A DNA stretch of 64,000 nucleotides from Actinomycetes bacterium. GTDB taxonomy: Bacteria; Actinomycetota; Actinomycetes; Mycobacteriales; Mycobacteriaceae. Position numbers and translations under genes: made by a program. How positions within the stretch are numbered: the stretch's first letter is position 1; each line of letters begins with the position of its first letter. The stretch lies in contig JAEWRC010000166.1 of the NCBI GenBank assembly GCA_023460175.1, positions 91,870-155,869 on the forward strand, in the 5' to 3' direction. Shown here one piece after another: positions 38,721 through 47,592 of this stretch. The notes under the pieces are model-generated. The model was given only the letters and a program-made list of their open reading frames with translations. It had not been told where the DNA came from and did no database searches.

Positions 38721-39005
38721 GCCGTCCGTTCCCCCCCAGATCGGAACTAGCGCCGGCGTCGCGCCTTGAGGTAGTCCCCCACGACCGCGGCGCCGAGGCC
38801 ATCGGCATGGTGCCCATCGAAATCCACAAGGAGAAGGCGGGTTACGTCCTCAATACCCTGCTGGTTCCGTTTTTGCGGGCGGCCCTGGAATTGGTAGCCG
38901 GCGGCTACGCCGAACCCGGCGACGTCGACAACACCTGGCGCATCGGCACCGGGGTTCTACAAGTACACGTAGCTTTGTGCTCCGCGCTGAAATTGCTCCC
39001 ACGGC
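38721..39005 (+). pseudogene. Chimeric relic: 3' end of the VWA gene joined to a truncated dehydrogenase copy
   Basis: Bases 38721-38795 repeat 39442-39520, which span the start of the small membrane protein gene and the end of the VWA gene, with a few changes. From 38791 the sequence switches to a near-identical copy of dehydrogenase positions 36784-36947, then jumps across 155 bases (at a GGGG microhomology) to 37103 and runs past the stop into the hairpin. The copy lacks the 5' half and is frameshifted. The junction lies in a shared CGCCGAG. It is not expressed as a dehydrogenase. Confidence 0.85.
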
Positions 39006-39056
39006 TGCGGATTCGGCGCCGCTACAGCCGCCGCGGCATCTTGTGGCGACCTCGAC

Positions 39057-39449
39057 TCAGGCCCCGCGCCCCGCCGAAGTCCGTACCAGGACCGCCAACA
39101 CCACGGCCGCGATGAGCAGCCCCGGGACATCGCCCCAGAGGTGTCCGCGGTGCTGCGCGCTGCCGAGAGCCTGCACCGCCATCACCGCGGCGTGGGCGGC
39201 GCTCGAGACCACGGTGAACCAGATCAGGCTGAGATGGGCCTCGGGCCGTCGCGCCGCGTTGAGCAGGAAGGCACCCAAAGTCGCGTACAGCGCGACGATC
39301 ATCATGAAGTAGTGCGATTCGTGTGGGGCGCCGGCATGCCACGCCCACCCCGACGGCCAGACCGCCGCCAGCGGATAAAGCAGAATCATCAGCGCGCCGA
39401 TCACCACGAGCGCGAGTTGCAGCAGCTTGTAGCTGAATGTCGTGGCCAT
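39057..39449 (-). CDS. Small four-helix membrane protein
   Basis: A 130-residue protein starting MATTFSYKLLQLALVVIGAL, with four predicted membrane helices (about residues 7-28, 45-63, 72-92 and 107-124) and the loop HAGAPHESHYF. It resembles small uncharacterised membrane proteins; no catalytic motif. ATG 39449 was chosen because the longer frame is the antisense of the VWA gene's 3' end. The start region is duplicated in the relic at 38721-38795. It follows the VWA gene on the same strand by 22 bases. Confidence 0.68.
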   Translation of the reverse strand: MATTFSYKLLQLALVVIGALMILLYPLAAVWPSGWAWHAGAPHESHYFMMIVALYATLGAFLLNAARRPEAHLSLIWFTVVSSAAHAAVMAVQALGSAQHRGHLWGDVPGLLIAAVVLAVLVRTSAGRGA

Positions 39450-39471
39450 CCGTATCCCCCCAGATCGGAAA

Positions 39472-41439
39472 CTAGCGCCGGCGTCGCGCCTTGAGGTAGT
39501 CCCCCACCACGGCGGCGCCGAGCCCGTCGAGGTCGGGTTCGACCACCCTGCCCTCGACCCGGCGCGCCACCTGGTCGATGAACCGGGCCAGGCCCGGATC
39601 GCTGCCCAGCCGAAATATGGTGACCTGAGCGCCAAGTCGCGCGATCTCGTCGAAACCCCGCACCGTCAGGCCGATGGTGCGCGGATGCGGCGGGTAGTCG
39701 AAGAAGACCTCCGCGCCGTCGCCGAAGTCCTCGAGGTGGGCGGTGGGCTCACCGTCGGTCACGATCAGCACGACGGGTTGGGCGTTCGGGTGCCTGCGCA
39801 GGTGCCGGGTCGCCAGCGCCAGGGCGTGGTGCAGGTTGGTGCCCTGCTCGTAGACGCCTTCCAGGCCCGTCAGTTCGGCCGCCGACACGGTGCGGGCATG
39901 CCGCCCAAAGGCGACGATCTGCAGGTCATCCGAGCGGAACCGGGTGCTCACCAGGTGGTGCAGCGCCAGGGCCGTCCGCTTCATCGGCAGCCAGCGCCCC
40001 TCCATCACCATCGAGAACGAGGTGTCCACCAGCAGGGCCACGGCGGCCTGGGTGCGGGTCTCGGTCTCGGAGACCTCGACGTCGTCCACCGAGATCCGCA
40101 GCGGTGTGGCCGATTCGCCCGTGCCGGCGGTGCGGAGCACGGCATTGGTCAGCGTCCGGGTGACGTTCCAGGGCTCGGTGTCCCCGAACGCCCACGGTCT
40201 GGTGGCGCCGGTCAGCTCGCCGGCCGCGCCGGCCCGCCGGGTCTGACGTTCCCCGTGGCGACCCGAAAGCTGTTGGGCCACATCGCGAAGCGCGGCCTGC
40301 CCCAGTTGCCGCATGGCCTTCGGCGACAACCGCCACTGCCCGTCGGAGCTGCGGTCCAGGAAGCCCTGGTTCATCAGCGCGCGTTCCAGCTCCGCCAGCG
40401 TGCGGGCGTCGACGGCGGCCTCGTCGCCGAGCTGGCGTGCCAGCATGTCCAGGTCGACGTCGTCCATGCTGGCCCCGGCGTAGCTCTGTGACAGCTGCTC
40501 GGCCAGCTGCTCGAGCTCGCTGATGTCCGACAGCGCCTGCGCGCCCTCCCCCATGCCCAGCGGGTCGTCACCGGAGAAGCGCTCCGAGCCGTCCCAGTCC
40601 TCGCCGGGACGCGCGGTCTGCAGGTGCGCATCGAGCCGGTTCAGGGCGTTCATCAACGACGGCGAACCGAACGCCTGTTGGGCCAGCGCATCGAGTTCGG
40701 CGCGCTGCTCGGGCGACAGGCTGTTGCGGAACCGCTGGGCGGCCGCGGCGCGCTTGGCCAACGCGTCGAGCAGTTCGTCGATGTTGCGCGGGTTCTCCGG
40801 GAAGAACTCGCCGTGCTTGGCCATGAAGTCGTCGAAATCCTGCTGGGTGTCGCCGTCCTTGGCGTGCTTGTCCAGCAGGTCGTTGAGGTCGTCCAGCATG
40901 TCGTTGACGCGCTGACGGTCCTCGTCGGTGGCGTTCTCCAGGGCCTGCTTCATCCCGGCGAAACGCTGGTCGAGCATCTCGCGGCCGAGCAAATCCTTGA
41001 TCTCGTCGTACTTCTGCCGGGCCTCGGGGCTGCGCCAGTCGTACTCGGAAAGCTCCTGCACGGCCTTGGCCGGCGACGGTGACAGCGAATCCAGCTGCAG
41101 CTCGCCGAACCTGGCATCGTCGTCCAGGGCGCGAGCCAGCTCCTTGCGTTCGGCCAGCACCGCCTCGTCGAGCAGCTTCTTGATGTCCTGCAGGGTGCCG
41201 TCGAGGTTGTTGCGCTGCAACAGCTCCCGGCGTCTACGGTTCGCCTCCGCGGCCAGCTTGTCCGCCCCGGTCATGTTGCGGGTGCCGCGGCGCAGCATCT
41301 CCTGCAGCGCCCGGCGCGGCGAGGATCCCTCCATCACGTCCTGACCGATGGCCTCGAGCGCCTCGCGCAGATCGACCGGTGGGGCCAGCGGGTCGGGCCC
41401 GCCGGTGTATCGCGAGTACCGCGAGAAGCCTTTAGCCAT
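39472..41439 (-). CDS. VWA-domain protein, partner of the MoxR ATPase
   Basis: A 655-residue cytoplasmic protein. The long helical N-terminal two thirds are rich in Glu, Asp, Arg and Leu (repeated LDDL, RNNLDGTLQDIKKLLDE). The C-terminal von Willebrand A domain (about 450-655) has the MIDAS motif DTSFSM, a threonine in GTNLHHAL and IVTDGEPT. Such VWA proteins work with MoxR AAA+ ATPases as metal-inserting or protein-remodelling chaperones. ATG 41439 overlaps the moxR stop by eight bases, so the two are translationally coupled. Equivalent to Rv0959. Confidence 0.85.
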   Translation of the reverse strand: MAKGFSRYSRYTGGPDPLAPPVDLREALEAIGQDVMEGSSPRRALQEMLRRGTRNMTGADKLAAEANRRRRELLQRNNLDGTLQDIKKLLDEAVLAERKELARALDDDARFGELQLDSLSPSPAKAVQELSEYDWRSPEARQKYDEIKDLLGREMLDQRFAGMKQALENATDEDRQRVNDMLDDLNDLLDKHAKDGDTQQDFDDFMAKHGEFFPENPRNIDELLDALAKRAAAAQRFRNSLSPEQRAELDALAQQAFGSPSLMNALNRLDAHLQTARPGEDWDGSERFSGDDPLGMGEGAQALSDISELEQLAEQLSQSYAGASMDDVDLDMLARQLGDEAAVDARTLAELERALMNQGFLDRSSDGQWRLSPKAMRQLGQAALRDVAQQLSGRHGERQTRRAGAAGELTGATRPWAFGDTEPWNVTRTLTNAVLRTAGTGESATPLRISVDDVEVSETETRTQAAVALLVDTSFSMVMEGRWLPMKRTALALHHLVSTRFRSDDLQIVAFGRHARTVSAAELTGLEGVYEQGTNLHHALALATRHLRRHPNAQPVVLIVTDGEPTAHLEDFGDGAEVFFDYPPHPRTIGLTVRGFDEIARLGAQVTIFRLGSDPGLARFIDQVARRVEGRVVEPDLDGLGAAVVGDYLKARRRR

Positions 41440-42814
41440 AGACCGTTTCACCCTCGCCGGACACCTTGTCGATGCGCTTGGCCAGGTACAGCGCCTCCAG
41501 CGCCAGCTCGATGGCTGAGGCGCGCTGCCCGTCGGACTCGGCTCCCAGCCGCTCGGCGATCTCGTCGAGCACCGGCAGGTCCGGCAGGGCGGCCAGCACA
41601 TCCTTGGCGCTGACCCGCTCGCCCGTCGTCACCGGCGAACCCTCCTCCACCGCGGCCACCAGCGGCCCCACGTCCAGCCCGCCGAGGAGACGCTGCGCGG
41701 TGTCGGCGGTCGCGCGGCGCAGCAGGTGCTCCAGCACGGCCTGCTCGCGCCCCTCCTCGCCGGACTCGAACTCCAACTTGCCGCGCAGCACGTCGACGAT
41801 GGTGCTCAGGTCGACCACCCGCGCCACCGGTTCCTGCTCGCCCAGCAACGCGCCGCGGTGCCGCGCGGAGGCCGCGACGGTCTCCGCGGCGGCGATGGCG
41901 AACCGGGCCGAGACGCCGGAACGCTGGTCGACCGAATTGGATTCGCGCAGCGCCCGGGCGAACCGCGCGGTGATCTGCAGCAGATACTCCGGCACCTCGG
42001 CCGACAGGTGGGACTCCTGTCGGATGACGCCGACCTCGGCGTCGAGTTCCAGCGGGTAGTGCGTGCGGATCTCCGCGCCGAAGCGGTCCTTGAGCGGTGT
42101 GATGATGCGGCCGCGGTTGGTGTAGTCCTCGGGGTTGGCGCTGGCGACCACCAGCACGTCCAGCGGCAGCCGCAGCGTGTAGCCGCGCACCTGGATGTCG
42201 CGCTCCTCCATCACGTTGAGCATCGACACCTGGATGCGCTCGGCGAGGTCCGGCAATTCGTTGACCGCGACGATGCCGCGGTGCGAGCGCGGGATCAGGC
42301 CGTAGGCGATGGTCTCGGGGTCCCCGAGACTGCGGCCCTCGGCCACCTTGATCGGGTCGATGTCGCCGACCAGGTCGGCCACGCTGGTGTCCGGGGTGGC
42401 GAGCTTCTCGGTGTAGCGCTCGCTGCGGTGCCGCCACTCGATCGGCAGGTCCTCGCCGGACTCGGCGGCGCGCCGCTGCGACTCGGGGGTGATCGGGCTG
42501 TAGGGGTGCTCGCCGAGTTCCGAGCCGGTGATCACCGGGGTCCACTCGTCGAGCAGGTTGGCCAGCGAGCGCAGCAGCCGGGTCTTGCCCTGGCCCCGCT
42601 CGCCGAGCAGGACAAAGTCGTGCCCAGCGATCAAAGCCCGCTCGACCTGCGGCAACACGGTGTCCTCGAAGCCGAAGATGCCGGGCCAGACGTCGGTGCC
42701 GTCAGCCAGAGCGGTCAGCAGGTTCTCCCGGATCTCCTGCTTGACGCTGCGCTCCTGATGGCCGGAGGCACGCAGTTCACCGAGGGTGCGAGGAAGATTG
42801 CTAGGCGAAGTCAC
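41432..42814 (-). CDS. MoxR-family AAA+ ATPase
   Basis: A 460-residue AAA+ ATPase related to magnesium-chelatase subunit I. Walker A is GERGQGKT (about residues 72-79), Walker B-like GIVAVNELPDL, sensor VVASANPEDYTNRGR. The protein has an extended C-terminal helical region (about 300-460). It probably remodels client complexes together with the downstream VWA protein. The GTG at 42814 is followed by a conserved SNLPRTLGELRASG. Equivalent to Rv0958. Confidence 0.88.
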   Translation of the reverse strand: MTSPSNLPRTLGELRASGHQERSVKQEIRENLLTALADGTDVWPGIFGFEDTVLPQVERALIAGHDFVLLGERGQGKTRLLRSLANLLDEWTPVITGSELGEHPYSPITPESQRRAAESGEDLPIEWRHRSERYTEKLATPDTSVADLVGDIDPIKVAEGRSLGDPETIAYGLIPRSHRGIVAVNELPDLAERIQVSMLNVMEERDIQVRGYTLRLPLDVLVVASANPEDYTNRGRIITPLKDRFGAEIRTHYPLELDAEVGVIRQESHLSAEVPEYLLQITARFARALRESNSVDQRSGVSARFAIAAAETVAASARHRGALLGEQEPVARVVDLSTIVDVLRGKLEFESGEEGREQAVLEHLLRRATADTAQRLLGGLDVGPLVAAVEEGSPVTTGERVSAKDVLAALPDLPVLDEIAERLGAESDGQRASAIELALEALYLAKRIDKVSGEGETVYG

Positions 42815-42878
42815 GTCTCCACGCTACGACGAAGGTCAAAGCTGGTCACCCGGTCCCCCGATAAGCCGGACGGCACCG

Positions 42879-44444
42879 CTAGTGCGCGAAGTGCCGCGAC
42901 CCGGTCAGGTACAGCGTGATGCCGGCCTTGGCGGCGGCCTCGGTGACCAACTCGTCGCGCATCGACCCGCCGGGGTGGACCACGGCCTTCACCCCGGCCT
43001 CGATCAACGTCTCGAGCCCGTCCGGGAAGGGGAAGAACGCATCCGAGGCGGCCACCGCCCCCTGCGTGCGGTCACCGGCGCGCTCGACCGCCAGCCGCGC
43101 GGCGTCCACGCGGTTGACCTGTCCCATGCCGACCCCGACGGTGGCGCCGTCCTTGGCGACGACGATCGCGTTGGACTTGACCGCGCGCCCCGTGCGCCAG
43201 GCGAACTTCAGGTCGGCCAGGGTCGCCGGGTCGGCGGGCTCACCGGTGGCCAGCGTCCAATTCGCCGGGTCGTCGCCGTCGGCACCGAACTCGTCGCGGG
43301 TCTGGACCAGCAGCCCGCCGCTGACCTGACGGAACTCGGTGGCACCGGGCTGCAGCTCGGAAGCCACCAGAATGCGGATGTTCTTCTTGCGCGCCAGGAT
43401 CTCGACCGCACCGTCCTCGTAGGCCGGCGCGATGATGACCTCCGTGAAGATGTCGGCGACGGTCTCGGCCATCTCGACACTGACCGTCGTGTTGGTCGCG
43501 ATCACCCCGCCGAAGGCGCTCAGCGGGTCGCACTCGTGGGCCTTGCGATGCGCGTCGGCCACCGATACCGAGGAGACCGCGATGCCGCACGGGTTGGCGT
43601 GCTTGATGATGGCCACGCAGATCTCTTCGTGGTCGAAGGCCGCGCGCCACGCCGCATCCGAATCGGTGAAGTTGTTGTAGGACATCTCTTTACCGTGCAG
43701 CTGCTCGGCCTGAGCAAGGCCCGGCCAGGCGCCGTCGTCGGTGTACAGCGCGGCCTGCTGATGCGGGTTCTCGCCGTAGCGCAGCACCGCCGAGCGGCGC
43801 CAGGTGCCGGCGTACCACTGCGGCAGCGCGGCCGCCGTCTCCGAGTCCTCGGGAGACAGCGTCGCCCCCATCCACGACGCCACCGCCACGTCGTACTCGG
43901 CGGTGTGGCGGAATGCCAACGACGCCAGCCGCTTCCGCTCGGCCAGCGTGAACCCACCGGCACGCACCGCCGCCAGGACGCCGTCGTAGCCCAGCGGATC
44001 GACCACCACGGCCACGCTGGGATGGTTCTTGGCCGCGGCCCGCACCATCGACGGACCGCCGATGTCGATCTGCTCGACGCACTCGTCCGCGTCGGCACCG
44101 GAGGCCACGGTCTCGCTGAACGGGTACAGGTTCACCACGACCAACTCGAACGCCTCGACGCCGAGTTCCTCGAGCGCCGCGGCGTGTTCGGCCTTGCGCA
44201 GGTCGGCCAGCAGCCCGGCGTGCACCTTGGGGTGCAGGGTCTTGACCCGGCCGTCGAGCACCTCCGGGAAGCCGGTGACCTGCTCCACCGGGGTAACCGG
44301 AATGCCCTGGTCGGCAATCTTTTTCGCGGTCGAACCGGTCGAGACGATGGCCACCCCGGCCTCGTGCAGACCGCGGGCGAGGTCTTCGAGCCCGGTCTTG
44401 TCGTAGACGCTGATCAGCGCGCGCCGGATCGGTTTACGTGTCAT
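42879..44444 (-). CDS. purH: Bifunctional AICAR transformylase/IMP cyclohydrolase
   Basis: A 521-residue enzyme for the last two steps of purine synthesis. The N-terminal IMP cyclohydrolase domain (about 1-200) contains RRALISVYDKTGLEDLA, STGSTAKKIADQGIPVTPVEQVTGFPE and GRVKTLHPK. The C-terminal transformylase domain shows RYGENPHQQAALY, HANPCGIAV and the terminal GGSMRDELV. ATG 44444 overlaps the purN stop (ATGA), indicating a coupled purN-purH operon; the longer frame is rejected. Confidence 0.96.
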   Translation of the reverse strand: MTRKPIRRALISVYDKTGLEDLARGLHEAGVAIVSTGSTAKKIADQGIPVTPVEQVTGFPEVLDGRVKTLHPKVHAGLLADLRKAEHAAALEELGVEAFELVVVNLYPFSETVASGADADECVEQIDIGGPSMVRAAAKNHPSVAVVVDPLGYDGVLAAVRAGGFTLAERKRLASLAFRHTAEYDVAVASWMGATLSPEDSETAAALPQWYAGTWRRSAVLRYGENPHQQAALYTDDGAWPGLAQAEQLHGKEMSYNNFTDSDAAWRAAFDHEEICVAIIKHANPCGIAVSSVSVADAHRKAHECDPLSAFGGVIATNTTVSVEMAETVADIFTEVIIAPAYEDGAVEILARKKNIRILVASELQPGATEFRQVSGGLLVQTRDEFGADGDDPANWTLATGEPADPATLADLKFAWRTGRAVKSNAIVVAKDGATVGVGMGQVNRVDAARLAVERAGDRTQGAVAASDAFFPFPDGLETLIEAGVKAVVHPGGSMRDELVTEAAAKAGITLYLTGSRHFAH

Positions 44445-45070
44445 CCGAAAACTGCCTTTCGTCCACTCCATGTCACACCGCGGGTCGCGATGGCGGCCAG
44501 CACGTCCACCAGCAGTCGTCGTTCGACCACCTTGATGCGTTCGTGCAAGGTCTGTTCATCATCGTCGTCGAGCACCTGCACCATCTCCTGCGCCAGGATC
44601 GGCCCGGTGTCGACGCCGTCGTCGACGAGGTGCACCGTCGTTCCCGTCACGCGCACCCCGTAGGCCAGCGCGTCGGCCACGGCGTGCGCGCCGGGGAACG
44701 ACGGCAGCAGCGCGGGATGGGTATTGACCACCCGGCCTTCGAACCGCTGCAGGAAGTGGCGCCCGAGAATCTTCATGAAGCCCGCCGAGACCACCAGGTC
44801 GGGCTCGTAGCGGGCGGCCTCGGCGGCCATCGCCAGATCCCAGGCGTCCCGGTCGGGATAGTCCCGCAACCGCAGCGAGAAGGTGGGGATGCCCGCGGCC
44901 TCGGCGATCTGGGTGGCCCGGCAGTCGCGGTCCACCCCGACGGCCACGACGCGGGCCGGGTAGTCCTCGACGGCCGCCTGCAGTAGCGACTCGAGCAGCG
45001 AACCCGTGCCCGACGCCAGCACGACCAGCCGGGCGGGGGCACGCGGCGGGACGGGGGGCGGTTGCTGCAC
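44441..45070 (-). CDS. purN: Phosphoribosylglycinamide formyltransferase
   Basis: A 209-residue formyl-THF-dependent enzyme converting GAR to FGAR. Motifs are RLVVLASGTGSLLESLL (GTGSN-like loop), GFMKILG, the catalytic HPALLPSFPGAHA with Asn-His from VVNTHPA, and VHLVDDGVDTGPI. GTG 45070 begins VQQPPPVPPRAPARL; the upstream extension is antisense-like Arg/Pro-rich sequence. It lies 10 bases after perM and overlaps purH. Confidence 0.94.
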   Translation of the reverse strand: MQQPPPVPPRAPARLVVLASGTGSLLESLLQAAVEDYPARVVAVGVDRDCRATQIAEAAGIPTFSLRLRDYPDRDAWDLAMAAEAARYEPDLVVSAGFMKILGRHFLQRFEGRVVNTHPALLPSFPGAHAVADALAYGVRVTGTTVHLVDDGVDTGPILAQEMVQVLDDDDEQTLHERIKVVERRLLVDVLAAIATRGVTWSGRKAVFG

Positions 45071-45080
45071 GGGCGAAAGC

Positions 45081-46538
45081 TTAGTCGGACGGCTCGCGGC
45101 CCTGGCGCGAGCCGGGCGCGTCATTCTCGGTGTCGTTGTCGGCGTCCCACAGATCCTCGGCGTCGGGCAGGTCGTCGTCGCCGTCGTCGACCACCGCAGC
45201 CGGCTCCGCGCGCCGCTCGGGCATGACGATGATGTCCTGCTCCACGGCGTCCTCGGGATCCAACGGTTCGAACGCGTTGGTCTCGACGTCGTCGGTGAAC
45301 AGCGCCTCCTCGAAGGGCTCCTCATCGGCCTTGGCGGGCGGCTCGGGCGCCGGTTCGGCCCGGCCCTCCAACGCCGCGAGGGGTTCCGTGGTCGGGACCG
45401 GTTTGGGCCGACGGGTCAGGCCGCCGGCCATCGCGACCGTCAGCGCCCCGATGCAGAAGAACCACAGGAACACCCCGGGCCCGAAGGTGGTCTGGTCCAC
45501 CCCGACGGAGCCGAAGTTGCCCAACTCGCCGCCGCCGACCAGGCCCAGGATCGCCATGGTCACCGCGGCCAGCAGCGACGCGGCCGCGAGCTTGCCGAGC
45601 GCGGGCAGCAGCGGCAGCGGCCGTCGCGCGCACTGCTGTCCCAGCGCGACCCCGGCGGCGGCGCCCACGATCAGCAGGGCCACCCAGATCGGCCCGAGCG
45701 GGGGCTCCGGCGCGGCGGCCAGGATCGGCAGCGCCGGGATGTCGCCGCCGAAGATGGTGAACGAACTGAACGTCGCGAAGCCGATGTGGGCGCTGGACCC
45801 CACGGCGATCGCGGAGGTCCCGATGATGACGTTGGGGACGTAGAGCACCGACAGCAGGGTCAGGCTCAGCTGCCCCCACAGCGAATCGGTGATGGCGTAC
45901 AGGTCGTGCATGGTCGACCAGTGCACGACCAGCGAGGCGGCGGTGACCGCCCCGGACAGGCCGATCAGGGCCAGCACGCCGGCGAATGCCGGACGGATCG
46001 CACCGATCAGCCAGTCGGGCAGCCGGGCGGCGGTCAGCGCGCGGCGACCGACCTTGGACCCGACGCCGATCAGCGCACCGACGGCGTGCACCCCCAGCAC
46101 CGAGGTGAAGGCGTGCAGCGCGCTGGGGGTCTGCAGTTCGGTCAGGACCGAGGCGGCGTCGTGGATGACGGCCAGCGCGATGGCCGCGATCAGCAGCGGG
46201 CCGCCCAGCGCGGAGGCCACGACCCAACGGATCACGAACCAGCTCGAGCCGGGATTGGTGGCCGCGGCGGTGGTGCGCGCCGTGCCCCACACCATGATCA
46301 GCAGCGGCAGCAGCGGCATCACGCCGAGTTCACGGCCGCCGATCGAGATCGGTACGCCATGGACACCGAGCCACATACTGGCGATGGCACCGAAGGTGCC
46401 GGTCATATCGCTGTTGGCGATCAGCAGCTGCAGCAGGACCACTGCCGCGATGACCACCAACGCGACAATGGCCGGGCCGAAAGCGACCCGGACCAGATCA
46501 CGCGCCTGGCGTGCGCCCGCCGTGGGGTTGTCGTGCAT
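45081..46538 (-). CDS. perM: PerM-like polytopic membrane protein
   Basis: A 485-residue protein with about eight to ten membrane helices in residues 15-390 (for example FGPAIVALVVIAAVVLLQLLI near the N-terminus) and a long acidic cytoplasmic tail (about 395-485) rich in Glu, Asp and Ala. In M. tuberculosis the orthologue Rv0955 (PerM) supports cell division under low magnesium and during chronic infection, reportedly by stabilising FtsB. The ATG at 46538 lies just after a hairpin that separates it from the DUF5336 gene. It is followed by purN-purH. Confidence 0.86.
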   Translation of the reverse strand: MHDNPTAGARQARDLVRVAFGPAIVALVVIAAVVLLQLLIANSDMTGTFGAIASMWLGVHGVPISIGGRELGVMPLLPLLIMVWGTARTTAAATNPGSSWFVIRWVVASALGGPLLIAAIALAVIHDAASVLTELQTPSALHAFTSVLGVHAVGALIGVGSKVGRRALTAARLPDWLIGAIRPAFAGVLALIGLSGAVTAASLVVHWSTMHDLYAITDSLWGQLSLTLLSVLYVPNVIIGTSAIAVGSSAHIGFATFSSFTIFGGDIPALPILAAAPEPPLGPIWVALLIVGAAAGVALGQQCARRPLPLLPALGKLAAASLLAAVTMAILGLVGGGELGNFGSVGVDQTTFGPGVFLWFFCIGALTVAMAGGLTRRPKPVPTTEPLAALEGRAEPAPEPPAKADEEPFEEALFTDDVETNAFEPLDPEDAVEQDIIVMPERRAEPAAVVDDGDDDLPDAEDLWDADNDTENDAPGSRQGREPSD

Positions 46539-46549
46539 TCACGTCCACG

Positions 46550-46584
46550 ATGCCCGCACCCAGCGCTCGGCTAGGTGCGGGCAT
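46550..46584 (-). terminator. Hairpin between the DUF5336 gene and perM
   Basis: ATGCCCGCACC and GGTGCGGGCAT are perfect 11-base arms around a 13-base loop, 6 bases after the upstream stop and 12 before the perM ATG. There is no T tract. It could end the upstream transcript or attenuate read-through. Confidence 0.55.
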
Positions 46585-46590
46585 TCCTGG

Positions 46591-47430
46591 TTACGACGAC
46601 GAGGGTCCGCTGGACGGCGGCTGGGTGGGCGCCTGCTGGGTCGGCGCGCTCGGGGAGACCCCGCCGCTCGATCCGCCGACGGCCGGCGGTGGGCTGAAGC
46701 TGGGGTAACCGGTCGGCGGGGTCGGCGAACCCTGCTGCGCGCCGCTCGGCTGGGCACCCTGCTGCGGGGCGCCGTAGCCGCCGGACTGCGGCTGCTGCGG
46801 GTAGCCGCCGTACTGCGACGGGTATCCGGGACGCTGGCCGGGGCCGGGCACCGGCTGGCTGGGCTGACCGTAGTAACCCCCGGGCGGGCCGTACTGCCCG
46901 TACTGGTTCTGGTCGTACTGCGGCCGCGGGGCCGGCGGGGTGATGACGCCCGAGTCGAACAGCAGCGCGACGACGGCCGCGACGGCCTGCAGGATGGTGG
47001 CGGCCAGGAACACCCAGAACGCCCAGCCCACCGAGAAACCGTCCGGCTTGCCGAGCAGGTCGGACAGCGCGAGCAGGGCGCCGAGGGTGGCCAGCACCGC
47101 GACCACGGCGTGGAAGTTGTTGGCCTTCGGCAGCAGGCTGACACCGGCCAGCAGCGCCGCGGCCAGCGCCGCGAGGATGGGCAGGCCGCTGCCGCCGGCG
47201 GTCACCTCGCTGACGAAGGGCCCGACCTCCGCACTGAGGGTGAACATCGGGCCGAAGGTCAGCAGATAGGCGATCAGACCGAGGACGGCGACTGCGACCG
47301 ACAGGTACAGCGGCAGCTTGCTCGGTCCGGGCTCGGTGGCCGGGGTGTAGGCGGCCGGCGCGCCGTACGAGCCGGGCGGCTGCGCGGAGGGGTAGCCGGA
47401 GCTACCGGGTGAGCCTGGTGAGTAGGTCAT
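46591..47430 (-). CDS. DUF5336 membrane protein (34-kDa antigen-like, Rv0954 family)
   Basis: A 279-residue protein with a Pro/Gly/Tyr-rich N-terminus, four membrane helices (about residues 38-60, 78-98, 106-124 and 135-158), and a long C-terminal tail of Pro, Gly, Gln and Tyr (NQYGQYGPPGGYYGQPSQP). It matches the mycobacterial 34-kDa antigenic protein family; the M. tuberculosis homologue Rv0954 was reported to associate with the division machinery. A role with the neighbouring perM is plausible. Confidence 0.82.
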   Translation of the reverse strand: MTYSPGSPGSSGYPSAQPPGSYGAPAAYTPATEPGPSKLPLYLSVAVAVLGLIAYLLTFGPMFTLSAEVGPFVSEVTAGGSGLPILAALAAALLAGVSLLPKANNFHAVVAVLATLGALLALSDLLGKPDGFSVGWAFWVFLAATILQAVAAVVALLFDSGVITPPAPRPQYDQNQYGQYGPPGGYYGQPSQPVPGPGQRPGYPSQYGGYPQQPQSGGYGAPQQGAQPSGAQQGSPTPPTGYPSFSPPPAVGGSSGGVSPSAPTQQAPTQPPSSGPSSS

Positions 47431-47592
47431 GACCTCTCCTGTGTCAGTGGGCGCCGCTCCCCGCGACGCTTTCGTGGGCCGCGATCGGCGGCCGCCGAAC
47501 AGTACTGCGTCGGCGCGCTGACCACGATTCGCTCACCCACGCTAGCGCACCTTCGGTGCTGTGCCACTCGCCAATCCGTCGTGTCCGCGACC

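Noticed and set aside
38693..39115. Plus-strand 140-codon frame containing part of the dehydrogenase
   Set aside because: It is a chance start running through the chimeric relic; the dehydrogenase part lacks the NAD-binding half and is frameshifted by the 155-base deletion.
40523..40915. Plus-strand Ser-rich frame opposite the VWA gene
   Set aside because: Serine-rich composition is a frame effect of GC-rich antisense codons; no start signal or motif.
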